Shown in pieces: positions 9,784-20,710 of a stretch of 64,000 nt of DNA. Within the stretch, counting starts at the first letter, position 1. Each line of letters starts with the position of its first letter. The notes below the pieces were generated by a model, which was not told the DNA's origin, did no database searches, and saw nothing but the letters and a program-made list of their open reading frames with translations. A program made the translations under genes and the position numbers. Source of the stretch: Vesta saturnalis (lineage: Eukaryota; Arthropoda; Insecta; Coleoptera; Lampyridae); NCBI GenBank assembly GCA_036346205.1, contig JARFJB010000094.1:62001-126000 (forward strand), read 5' to 3'.

Positions 9784-11360
9784 TGTCAGGGTATTTTGAA
9801 CACCCTGTATACGCATTGGGTAATTTTGTTTGTAATTTTATTCACTTAGTTAGATTCTATATATTTTTTTTGTGTGAGAACTTACTGTAGATAATGAATG
9901 TTTTGCTTGAATGGGTCACGCTGTATGTAAAGGAATTTTAGGAATGTGTAATGTGCAATAAGCAATTTCGTTTTTTTTTGTGTAATTACGTAATTTTCAT
10001 TAAGAAAAGTCAGTGTAGTTTTTGTGGAATTTTAAGTAGCATCTTCGGTTTATTGCCCGAATCATATGTAAAGTTTGTTGAGATAAATTCGTTTAGTTTT
10101 GTTACCTAGTTTCAGTATAAAGAAGCGTTGTTATCGCATTGGTGCCGTACTGTCGCATTCGTGTGGAGGAACATTTGGAGAGTCGGAAGGTTGGTTTTCA
10201 TCCGTGGAAGTAATATGGGTGGGCGATTGGTTGTACCTTTGCAATAACATTTCTGTATCGTGTCGAAGGAAAGTGCAAACATTGCAGTTTCTTCGCCTGA
10301 AGTCGAGATAGAATCGTAAATTTAAGGGGGTAGAAATTTTAAAATTAAAATGGTTGATTGGGTTGTTTGAATGAATCTGTATGGAGGGCAACGTTTTTTT
10401 AAGATGGCGAGAAAGTAATTTTGAATGAGAGGGACTCTGTCTTAAGCTTTTGAAGCGTAAAGTCGTGTTGGGAAGTCGTCGAATTATCGGAATTGGGGTT
10501 TCATCATTGTGTGAGCTCCTAGTGAAAGTTAAGGGAGTAGCGTTAAGGACTTGCAAGACTAGTCGAATATAAACAAGCTTGGGATTTTTTGTGAAGTAAC
10601 ATTTCAACCGGATAAAGTTAGTTTAGTGGAGAAGAACGGCATCTTCGAGTGCGTTTATGATAGAAATTTGGTTCGTGTTTATTGTAGTGCGAACCTGAGG
10701 ACTATTGAATTTTCGTTAGTAACGAGATATAATTAAGGAACCCCTTTCCTAAAATTTAAGTGTACGCAGTGAACGATGGCCCAGACACACATACCGTTTA
10801 GGATTGTTCTGTTCGTAATTGAACCTATTAACGTAAGCTGTACAAAACGATTTGTTGAGTGTTTTATTTTGTTTGTCGAACTTTAACAACCTCGAATTAA
10901 AAAGAAATTATTAAAGTGATTTAAGTTAGTTTATGCTGCTTCAATAAGTTACGAGGCATTATGTTGAAAAGCAAGTTGAATGCGTGGTAGAGACCTGGGG
11001 AAGGCAGCTTCGTGTCATCGACCAGCAGTAATACAGTGGACTGCACGAGTCGTATCCGACGCTATCGCCGAGCAAGGATTATCGCCTATTTGCCTGTGTG
11101 ACCTAGGTAATGTAATTTATATTTTGTTTGTTGATCTTGCGACTTGAAAGAATAAAATTTGATTGTTTTTATGTAATGTGTGTTAACGAAGGAACCTGTT
11201 GGAAGTAATTAATTTATTTATTTTTGGAATTTATTGTGTCATTTTGTTAACGTTTTCGGACAGTTTCCTTTGTCTATTTAGTAGCTATTTAAGGTGTTTT
11301 GTTTTTTATACCGTTAATATTTTATGCAAGGAGGTAAATAAAATCTTACCTTCATTATTC

Positions 11361-11448
<88 letters not shown>

Positions 11449-12246
11449 TTACGTGCTGGAGTAAGCCAAATTTATTGAATTTCTTTGAATGCAATTTAGT
11501 TTAAGATAGTTTTGCTACTGGCCAGAATTCAATGAGGTAAAAATTAAGAAGATACGATTACCTTGATGTTCAAATTGACCTGTTTAAATTTTAATTGTTT
11601 TATTTATTTATTTTGATTTAATAGATGTTTAACTTAGTTACTATTTTGGTATTTATTTTGATATTAAGCCTGGACATAGGGTGATGATTTATTGCTCGAA
11701 TAGTAAAGCGTCGCCGCGTTTTATTTGAGAAAAGTTGGAGTGTTGTTTTTTTTTTTGTTTTGTTTGATGGGCAAATTAAATTAACGTAACGTAAATTACA
11801 AGTTTAGAAAAGAGCTGTAACCGAATTGAAGTCAGTTGGTTTGTGTTATTTTGGATAAGTTAAGGGAGTTTCGTAATTTAACGTAAGGGGAACATTAGAG
11901 ATTTGTATCGAATTTGAATATTGCTGCACGGGGTTAAGTTGATCAGATAAGGTGCAGTTTTTGAAGCCTTTTCAGGTGAAGCAGTATTGCGGAACCTGAG
12001 TTACGAGCGTTACGACGTGGTAAGTTGGGTATTCGCATTTTAAAACACCCTGGTGTGTTCTTTAGAATATCCTGGCGCCTACCGGAACCTATTGTGACAT
12101 TTTCCCGATTTCGACTTTGGTAGGAACCTAAGCTACGGAGACGAGACTGCTTTGTCCCAATACACCATCACCCGCACGCCGAGCTAGCCGTGCAAAAAAC
12201 CAGGTTTATCTTTTACCTTGTCCTAGTGTACATCTATACCGTAACA
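9784..12246 (-). mobile_element. 2.46-kb LTR-type insertion splitting the gypsy element
   Basis: The gypsy frame reads without a break if this block is removed: upstream GACGA joins ACGATTGTTTATATTTG, giving DERLFIFVNIFG, a normal start of protease. The block starts TGTCAGGG and ends CCGTAACA on the plus strand (TG...CA ends; minus sense TGTTACGG...CCTGACA) and is flanked by the 4-bp duplication TCGT (9780-9783 and 12247-12250). No coding content was recognised inside, and I saw no second internal copy of the ends, so it is probably a very long solo LTR or a small non-coding LTR element. Orientation is inferred from the TGTTACGG end only. A (TA)n tract lies inside. Confidence 0.65.
11361..11446. 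repeat. (TA)n microsatellite
   Basis: About 40 TA units within the LTR-type insertion. Confidence 0.95.
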
Positions 12247-13200
12247 TCGTTCGTCAGAATTTCTTGAATCGAATACGTAGCCTATTAAAATATTATTTTT
12301 CAAAAAATTTGCCTCACTTTTAGTCCGTAATGTATTGTAAAATACTACCGACTTCACGGAGATGTTATAAGACAGCACGCGGCTATTTATTGCCTTCTCT
12401 GCTCGTTTCCCAACCTCGAGCACTTGGGACAGTTCTTTACCGTAAAGTCCACCTTCCCGCAACGATAACAGTATCGTTTTTTCTAGTCTCCCGACACAGC
12501 GACGCAAGATGTCAAGGTTTACGGCAACTCCAACACGATTTGCTTTCGTTTCACGGGAAGTTGCCTTTACCTACTGTGCAGGTACTTCCTTACTCTTACC
12601 ACTAGTAACCGGTGGGGTTTCTCCCACGTATGCTAAATGTATGACTAGGTCGGAACGTTTCCGACTAGGCGGTACATATGACTAGGTCGGAACGTTTCCG
12701 ACTAGGCGGTACATTGTTTGGACACGATCTTCGTCCATATTTAATTAAACCATTAACGGAATTAATTTCAGTCAAGCCAAGTTGTGCTTGATAAGATGGT
12801 GCGATATTTTTCATTAAAATACGTAGTTGTTTGTGCTTCGAAATTATTGGTTTAAACGAAAAAATAAGGTCCACATCACAGCGATGTAAGTTACCATCGG
12901 TTTGTCAGTACCTTGGATACGACGTTTCATTTCTTCCAATAATCGATCGTCATAATCTATTGGTAGGAATTGAAGGTTTAACACTTCCACCAACTCACGA
13001 CAAGCCTTATCCTCCTTTCTAACAGATCGAACGTAAATCAATGCGTTATCGGTAAATAAATGTAGACATTCCGAAAGTAGTTGACTATCGTCAACGCGTT
13101 GTGAAATCTGTAATTCCGAAATCCGTTCCAAAAAATGCACTCAATGACAATGGCTTAGAGCCAATTGGATTTCCCCAGAAAATGTTAAATTCCATTTACA
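12247..13200 (-). pseudogene. Ty3/gypsy gag relic with CCHC knuckles
   Basis: Minus-strand pieces: WNLTFSGE near 13185, FLERISELQISQRVDDSQLL and YVRSVRKEDKACRELVEVLN (13135 downward), typical of insect gypsy Gag, then the nucleocapsid with two zinc knuckles, CWSCRKP...HLASLC (interrupted by one TGA) and YCYRCGKVDFTVKNCPKC. It runs into DERL, the start of protease, which continues at 9783 on the other side of the LTR-type insertion. Stops and frameshifts make it non-functional. Confidence 0.8.
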
Positions 13201-13407
13201 AATGGGCATACTTTTTTAAAAAAATATTCGTCACAGGTGAAATATATAAATTTAAATTCCTAATGGGTACGGAAATATCTGTATTCAAATTTTGGTCATC
13301 ACTGGTTGGATCTTAACCTAAAGATTCCAACGGTGTGTAAAATAAAACGCAATCTCAATAAATAAGTTTTCTTTAATTTTAATGTATCCGTTATCGGATC
13401 GGAATTA

Positions 13408-15398
13408 TTAATATTTCCGTTAGTTTTCAATAAATAGCTTTCAAATTTGTAGCATTTCCTATAATTATTATCCCGAATAACGTGATTTATCTAATTTCAA
13501 TGTGTCGTGCAGATGGCGCTAGTTGCCGCATATTTTTGTGGTTAAAAATGACGTAACTTTTTTATAACAAAAAGTATCAACTTTTCAAAGGCACGATTAG
13601 GTTCTGCGATCAATATTGCATACAAAAGGTATACCTTATTGAGCTCGCTATCTGTAACCATTTCCGAATAAAACTCAATTTCACATTTCAATTCTCAATT
13701 ATTGGTATTATTACAATTCGGAGAAGTCAGTAGAATATTATTGAAATAAATGATTATAAACAGATTTAACAGAAAATATGAATAAATTACCGATAATGAT
13801 ATCATTTCAATTCTCAAAGTGTCCTCCATTTTCCTGTATACACTGTTGCAGTCTTCTCACAAGTGAAAATACTACACGATTTAGTCTTTGCTCTTATACT
13901 ATTTCATTGAAACCGTATTCAATTCGCTGGCGCAGTTCCTCAACAGTTTCAATCAACTGAGCATATACTTTATTTTTCACTTGTCCCCAAACGTTGAAAT
14001 CCACAGGATTGAGATCTGGTGACCTAGGGGACTAAATTAAAAGAGCCTCATTGCCTCGGCCTATCCATTGATTTGGAAAATATTCAGATAGCCATATACG
14101 ACACTATCGACTATAATGGGGAGGGGCCCCATCATGCCTTCTCGCTAAAGGAATGTCTTCCAAAAGTTCATAAAGTTGATTGGATAAAAAATCGTGGTAC
14201 GTTTCTCCGGTTAAATTACCAATCCACAACATCTCATGCGTATGGGTCTATCACCTGGCAAAATATCCTGGACTTGAGGCAATGGTACGAATGCAATTGT
14301 TGTTCTTTTGCAACTCTCCAAACAACTGGTTGTGACACTTGAATTTGTAGTGACACACGCCTAGTACTAACAGTGGGATTATCTTCAATAATATTCTCCT
14401 CATTTGCAACTGATCTCACCGTCCTTCGTCTTCCCCTATCAGCTGTCTGAGGCTTCAAAGTTCCACTTTCACGCAAGCGGCGTTCAGTAGACAGAAATGT
14501 TTTATAATTAGGCAGATTTCTTCTGGGATATTTTTCACTGTACCGTCTCACAGCAGCCCGTGCACTTCCAAGACATTCGCCGAACACCAGCAGCATATCA
14601 ACATACTCAGAAAATGTGTAGGGCGGCATTTTAATTTAACAACGATGCAAAACACAATTTCAAACAATTTAAACGTTAATGACAGATAGCGAAATATTAG
14701 CAAGCTACTGTCAGTGTCTACTTTTTTTACGTTTCAGTGCCATACGAATGCGATTGTATGATTGGATTACACACGAACAAGGTCCACGTAATGCAAAATT
14801 TCATTTTTATCGAAAACGGTTGTAGATATCGCGTTTCATAAGTTGATTGAAACTGTTGAGGAACTACGCCAGCGAATTGAAGATGCTTTCAATGAAATAG
14901 TATAAGAGCAAAGACTAAATCGTGTAGTATTTTCAAGAAGAAGACTGCAACAGTGTATACAGGAAAATGGAGGACACTTTGAGAACAGAAATGATATCAT
15001 TATCGGTAATTTATTCATATTTTCTGTTAAATCTGTTTATAATCATTTATTTCAATAATATTCTACTAACTTCTCCGAATTGTAATAATACCAATAATTG
15101 AGAATTGAAATGTGAAATTGAGTTTTATTCGGAAATGGTTACAGATAGCGAGCTCAATAAGGTATACCTTTTTTATGCAATATTGATCGCAGGATCCAAT
15201 CGTGCCTTTGAAAAGTTGATACTTTTTCACAAAAATATGCGGCAACTAGCGCCATCTGCACGACACATTGAAATTAGATAAATCACGTTATTCGGCATAA
15301 GAATTATAGGCAATGCTACAAATTTTAAAGCTATTTATTGAAAACTAAGGAAATATTAAATAAATTAACTTATCAAATTGAAAACTAAACACCCTGTA
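13408..15398. mobile_element. Mariner-like element with 520-550-bp inverted arms
   Basis: Arms 13408-13959 and 14841-15358 are long reverse complements with small indels, enclosing 0.88 kb. Both arms contain the transposase C terminus, so the right arm is an inverted copy of the element's 3' end attached near its 5' end. The right edge ends in ACACCCTGTA near 15398, the end motif common in this window. The left outer end is eroded. Confidence 0.7.
13790..14640 (-). pseudogene. DUF4817-type mariner-like transposase, internally deleted
   Basis: Starts MPPYTFSEYVDMLLVFG at 14629 with RRYSEKYPRRNLPNYKTF and RRLRESGTLK, then a second HTH-like part. It then jumps from IFCQVIDPYA straight to the region GNLTGETYHDFLSNQL, HDGAPPHYSR, NQWIGRG, SPRSPDLNPVDFNVWG and LQQCIQENGGHFEN. 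The first two catalytic aspartates are in the missing part, and at least two stops are present. Non-autonomous derivative. Confidence 0.8.
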
Positions 15399-15481
15399 TC
15401 TCCGTAATGGTGCGTTTTACGACCCAAGTTGATAGGAACTTTTTGTTTTCATTGCTAATTTTACCACCTATTTTAGAATCT

Positions 15482-15483
<2 letters not shown>

Positions 15484-15572
<89 letters not shown>
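15484..15572. repeat. (TA)n microsatellite
   Basis: About 43 TA units, about 0.5 kb upstream of the TTC4 start codon. Confidence 0.95.
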
Positions 15573-15575
<3 letters not shown>

Positions 15576-16092
15576 TTAATCAGTAATGTTTTGAAAAGAA
15601 TTAATTTGATTATTAATAAATATTAGCAAGTTAGAATAAATAAACGACGTGCCATGCATATTTACCACAATAACACTGGGGGTCAATCATTGCCCCCCCC
15701 CCCTGTTTCGACTCCTTCGGGTGCGCGAATAGGGTCCATATGCGACCGTTAAACTGCATTATCCATATTTCATAGAAGCGGGTGACTTTGGCATTTGTTT
15801 TTCAAGTTGTCTATTAACCTCGTGTTAAAAAAGAGATTGCGCAATTATCTTAAAAAATTATTATTAAAATTATCTGATTTCTTTCAATTTCCACTTTGTA
15901 CGTTGGATGGCCGTGTGTTATTCCATACCAAATATTTTGTTATTACCATTGTATACAATTTACAAAGTTTTTACCAGTAAGATATACGTGAGTAGTTTAT
16001 TTATGTACGAGAAGTTCAAGTACAATACCAATTAGTTCAAATGAATATTTAACCACAAAATCATTGTTTGAAAATTTCACGTGTAATCAATA
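15573..16092. other. TTC4: Upstream region of TTC4
   Basis: AT-rich with a C9 run near 15695 and a GC-richer patch (TCGACTCCTTCGGGTGCGCG near 15708). It should hold the promoter and 5' UTR, but no TATA box, initiator or 5' exon could be assigned with confidence. Confidence 0.3.
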
Positions 16093-17096
16093 ATGGAATG
16101 CAAGAAATCATTTACAGATGAAGAGCGATTAGCTCTAGCAGCGAAATTAGATAAAGAATTAGATGATTTTATAGAAGGGTTGGAAAAAAGACCATATACA
16201 GAAGGATGGCCAGAGGATCGATGGCAGGAAGTAATGTTACCATTCTATGTATTCTTTTACATTTATGTTCTAGGAAATGGAAAAACATCCGTTTTTTATG
16301 AAGAAACTACCAGAAGCGGGTGAACAATTAAGCCCTCTAATGGAAGGCCTTCAACAATTAAAATACGATCCAAATGAAAACACACCCGAAGGTTGTCTAC
16401 TTTAAATGATTTTTGACAATTATCATTATTTACTTTCAGAACTAGCGAACGCATATAAAGAAGATGGTAATTTTAATTTTAAACACAAAAACTATCGTTT
16501 AGCCATAATAGCGTATACTGAAGGATTGAGAGTGAAATGCAATAACACTGATATAGATGCTACACTTTACAATAATAGATCTGCGGCAAATTACTTTTTA
16601 AAAAACTACCGGTGAGTACCATCTCAACTTAGTAACAAAAACTAAATTTTAATAATAGATCATCTTTACGTGATTGTGAATGGTCATTAAAATTAAAACC
16701 AGATTATTATAAGACTGTCGTGCGTGCTGCTAATTGCTGTTTCGAAATTAAACAGTTCGATAAAGCAATAGAGTATTGTGATTTATTGTTAAACAAGAAG
16801 GATGATTCTGAAATTTTGCAGCTACGACAGAAATGTATAAGTATAAAAAAAGAGGAAGAGCGGAATTTGAGAAAACTTGCCAAATTAGAAGACAAGAAAA
16901 ATGCTACTCAGCGAGAGTTAACGAAAGCTATCAGTAATGCTAGTGTTAAAGTTGAAGGTGACCTAAGGCCAATTGTACCAGAACTTTTTGATCATATGGT
17001 GCATTTGGTTAATGAGAGATTGGTGTGGCCAGTGATTTTTACATATCCAGAGTATAAGGTTATGGATTTTGTACAGGAATTTGATGAAAATGATGT
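16093..17096 (+). CDS. TTC4: Tetratricopeptide repeat protein 4 (HSP90 co-chaperone), exons 1-4
   Basis: Exons 16093-16230, 16274-16391, 16440-16611 and 16659-17096, with GT/AG introns of 43, 48 and 47 bp (the second donor, GTTGTC, is weak). The joined frame starts MECKKSFTDEERLALAAK. It has the family N-terminal block WPEDRWQE-EMEKHPFFM, then three TPR units at about residues 86-119, 124-157 and 158-190 (ELANAYKEDGNFNFKHKNY, LYNNRSAANYFLKNYRSSL, VVRAANCCFEIKQFDKAI), a charged linker helix, and RLVWPVIFTYPEYKVMDFV, the start of the conserved C-terminal domain. TTC4/Dpit47/Cns1 proteins bind HSP90 and HSP70 tails through the TPRs. Exon 4 ends GATGT before a strong GTAAGT donor; reading on gives an early stop, but the matching acceptor and C terminus are at 41348. 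Confidence 0.92.
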
Positions 17097-17276
17097 GTAA
17101 GTTGTGTTTCTCAGGGTTACATGCATATGGTTGTACTACACAAATTAACCATTTTTGAAATAAGGACAGTTTTATTTTTTAGTAAGTTGTAGGAACCACT
17201 ATTTGATTTACGGAGGCACACCATATGTTCAAAATGTCACACTTTTATTTTGATAATAGATTAACATCTTCTTTAA

Positions 17277-20026
17277 CACGTAAAGTGCCATGGTGGGTTA
17301 ACGTGGTCCACCAAATCATTGAAAAAGAAATTGTCACTGTGGCCGTGTTAAATAAAGTGTTCCACCAAGCATGTTTTCAGTTCTGGCCACGGTAGTCAAC
17401 AGTTATCCACCAGACCGCTTTAAATTATATTAGGATGTGTTTAGTATATTTTCAGCAGTTTTTCCTTACACTTTGTTTTCGAATTGGTGGTCAACGGTGT
17501 CCACCACAGTGAAAAAAAAATACATTCTTTTTTTTTTAGATTATTATTGCTTATTACAATACAAACGACATCTTATATATCATAGCAGTTAATTTTTCAC
17601 CTTTGCATAATGGGTGTCAAAAAAACAATCTAAGCAGAGATGTTTTTCACATTCATAGCATCGATTTTTTGCCTTTTTTGTTTTATTTTTGGCAATTTTT
17701 CGTCCCATCTCTTGTACAATTTTTTTGGTAACAGTTAGAACATAATTGCCTTTTTTCCCCTTCATATAAGTGATGATCCTGGCTATTTGTATTAGGCAGA
17801 TTGCCCGGCAATTCCTTATGACCTATTAGACCTTCAAAAAAACATAATTTACTTTCTGGAAACGGAGAGAGAATTAGATTCTTACCTTTTATAACTTCTT
17901 CGCCGAATTTTGTATTTGACATTTTGTCTTGGGTAACATGTTGATGAAGCCAATAAGAATTGACAATCCCTGCACCAATAACCAACTCAATTGCAAGCTT
18001 CCGGTACTATTTTACCCCGCGTCTGAGCGAAGAATTGCAAGCCTTTATTTGATCTAAATAATCAAGCTATTATACAAAAATAATTTAAGGGAGAAAATAA
18101 TATATTACCAGATAAATCAATGTAACTTTTGTGTTTTTTGTATTCAATGACTGATTTTAGCTTCATGATATCACCCGTTTACTTATGTACTACCATCATT
18201 TCCGGAATATACTTTGTATTCAGCATTGTTACATCACGTTTATCCATTTCTCCACAAATGTGCCGGTATGACTTCACCTTTCTTCAGTTTCTCATTTATT
18301 ACATTTTTGGGATTATTTTTCCTGTTGTTGCATAGAGTACCTATTATATATGTTTGGTTGTCCAACAGCCTATGTACTAGCTGTACAGAAGTGTAATAAT
18401 TGTCAACACAAATTGTTCAACCCTTGCCTAACAAGTCTTTAGTCAGGTCTATAACAACTTTTGTTGGAACAGTTTGATCATCATTATCATTTTTTTCTTG
18501 TCCGCAATATACCTTCAAGTCGTATAAATACCCACCATCCAAACACAATTTAAACAATTTGATGCCAAACTTATGACGTTTGTTACTTATGTATTGATTA
18601 AATTTTAGACGGCCTTTGAAAGGTACTAGGGTTTCGTCAATACATAAGAATTCTGATGGTACAATTGGCAATTGAAAGCTTTTTCTCAACATAGATATTA
18701 GTGGGCTTATTTTGTACAACCTATGGTCGTTATCTCCAGCAGTTTCATTGTAGGCAAAATGCCAGCTCTTCAAGAGCAGCTGAAACCGGTTTCTCGAACA
18801 TCACCTGGGAAAGTTCAGTTCTATAAATGAAGTTTTTTGACCGATATGAAGAAAGATGAAAGATTTACAAGCCCCATCCACATTAGAACGCCAACAAAAT
18901 CTTTCATTTGTTCCCGTTTTGTATTTTCCCAGTTTTGGATGCGTGATGATCGGCGACTTTCTTTAGTTTTCTCCTGCATCGCATATCTGTTAGTTTCAAG
19001 AACAAATAGATCGAATATCTGATCGTTAATTAAAAGTTTATAGAAGTCGTAAGGAGTCTTTTGATAATCATCATACAGTAAATTCGAAATTCCTGGGTTA
19101 TTATACGGAACACAAAATTTTTCCCACTTACTGGGCCCCAATCAATTACCGGTAATTTATCCATTTCATCATCGGAATCGGATTCCAAAAAAACCGTATT
19201 GTTAGCAATTACTTCTTCAATGGTGGTTTCAATATTATTCACGCTTTCTTCGGGCTTAATAGTTTCAGGATAATTTCTCCTGTCTTGTTCCGCTACCTCA
19301 CTTGTTATTTCTTCACTTTCCTTTTGGAAAACTGCAAAACTTGTAGATGGCTGGTCAAAATTTAGAACTTGACGACAGGTTTCTCGATTATTAGTTATTA
19401 TTTTTTGGCGTTTTTTAGGCATTTCAACGTCGTCTGAACTAGCCGACACTGATTCATCTGGTTCAAACTCAGATACGTCTCGAGAAAAATCGGTAGCTGA
19501 TTCATCCGAAAGTACATCATTCCATAGCTTTCTAATTCTATCTTGTTCTTTTTCAAATGACATTTTATAGTATATATAACAGGGAAATAGCTATTATTTA
19601 CTACGCGTAAAACTGTCTAATAAGTTATTCACACACTTCCCACTTCGCACAACTAACAATAACTTACTTGTTAGGACGAAGACACATCAATAACGTGATA
19701 TATCAATCGCAAACAACAGACTAGTCAAAACAGCGTCAATCTGCCTGTTTGAGCATTGCCTGGCGAAAATAAAATGACAGGAATCAACCTGTCTGAATGG
19801 TGGTCGCGGATTTCCACCACGGCCATAGCGACGGTTTGAGTCGTTGTGGCCGCGGTGGGTCAATGTTGTCCACCAACATTTTTTTCATTTTTCTGACAAA
19901 AAAAGTTAATCGGAAGCAAAGTCGTAATGTTATGTTTAGATATATTATTTTAAATACTTTAAGTTGAAACAAATTATTGACAAATTGGGACAGAATTTTT
20001 TCTATTTCATGATGGCACTTTACATG
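17277..20026 (-). mobile_element. piggyBac-like element 1, TTAA target duplication
   Basis: Flanked by TTAA (17273-17276 and 20027-20030). The inverted ends read CACGTAAAGTGCCAT on the left and CATGTAAAGTGCCAT on the right, one mismatch in 15. Within 250 bp of the ends lie about six imperfect palindromic boxes of the form TGGTGGTCAAC...GTCCACCA (17291-17313, 17339-17367, 17383-17412, 17485-17506, 19798-19819, 19846-19875), probable transposase sites. Confidence 0.88.
17589..19563 (-). pseudogene. piggyBac 1 transposase, broken
   Basis: Acidic N terminus MSFEKEQDRIRKLWNDVLSD, then PVIDWGP, the catalytic region with CIDETLVPFKGR (first Asp) and, after a TGA, ICVDNYYTSVQLV (second Asp), then ELVIGAGIVNSYWL near 17985, and a C-terminal cysteine-rich finger (CSNCYQKNC, RCYECEKHLCLDCFF) ending at 17589. 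Several frameshifts and stops interrupt it. The family excises and inserts at TTAA. The third Asp region is not clear. Confidence 0.85.
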
Positions 20027-20029
20027 TTA

Positions 20030-20241
20030 AAAGTACACCGTTTTTAATATGTTTATGTAATGGTACTCATTTGAAAACTGGAAATGTGGCATGTGAGACG
20101 GCTACCATCGTCATTTGTCTAAATCAGTTGTATGAAGAGACAGTTGGAGAAGTGGGTTTGCACATTTTGTATATTCTGTCACCACAAAAATTTCCATTAG
20201 TATCGTGTAGCTTCAATACACTCACCCACTGTATGCAATAA
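20030..20241 (+). other. Unassigned open stretch of about 70 codons
   Basis: Open frame without a usable ATG start, running from the piggyBac 1 end to a TAA at 20241, with text such as HLKTGNVACETATIVICLNQ. It looks protein-like but matches no family I recognise and does not fit the TTC4 C terminus. Could be a stray exon, an old insertion or chance. Confidence 0.2.
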
Positions 20242-20710
20242 ATGTGTTCAGTATGGAACTACGAAACTTATGTTTCTTTCTCAATTTCGAACATATACAT
20301 TGTGTCCACAGATTGAGTTCATTATAGGTGTAAATCACCAAAAATTTTGGAATTTCTAGATGATTTTTTCAGATTCAGCCCTGCTGCATTGGAAATGAAT
20401 TTCCATCATATTTTTAATTTTTTAATTCAAAGTCACCTTCGAGGTGGAGCAAAAACTATGTTCTTTGCAGGTAAAGTACCTTTTTTGTGTATCATAGAGC
20501 AAAATTTTATTAATGAAAGCTGTTCAGAATCGAAAAATAATAATAACTGCAAAATTTTAAAATAATCGGCTCAATTTCATGAAACCACTATTTTTATTAT
20601 AACTATCATGGATTAGATCTAAGAATCTATGCGTCCAACATTTCAAACAATACATTGTCATTTTATAGTCAATTTTCAATAATACACTCCTCAAGAAAGA
20701 ATTTATCTTG

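Noticed and set aside
10131..10607. 158-codon minus frame inside the LTR-type insertion
   Set aside because: No domain or family text, biased composition, and it overlaps a plus-strand frame; likely chance.
17097..17100. TTC4 ending at the stop just after 17096
   Set aside because: The stop lies inside a strong GTAAGT donor and the conserved C-terminal domain is found intact and in phase at 41348.
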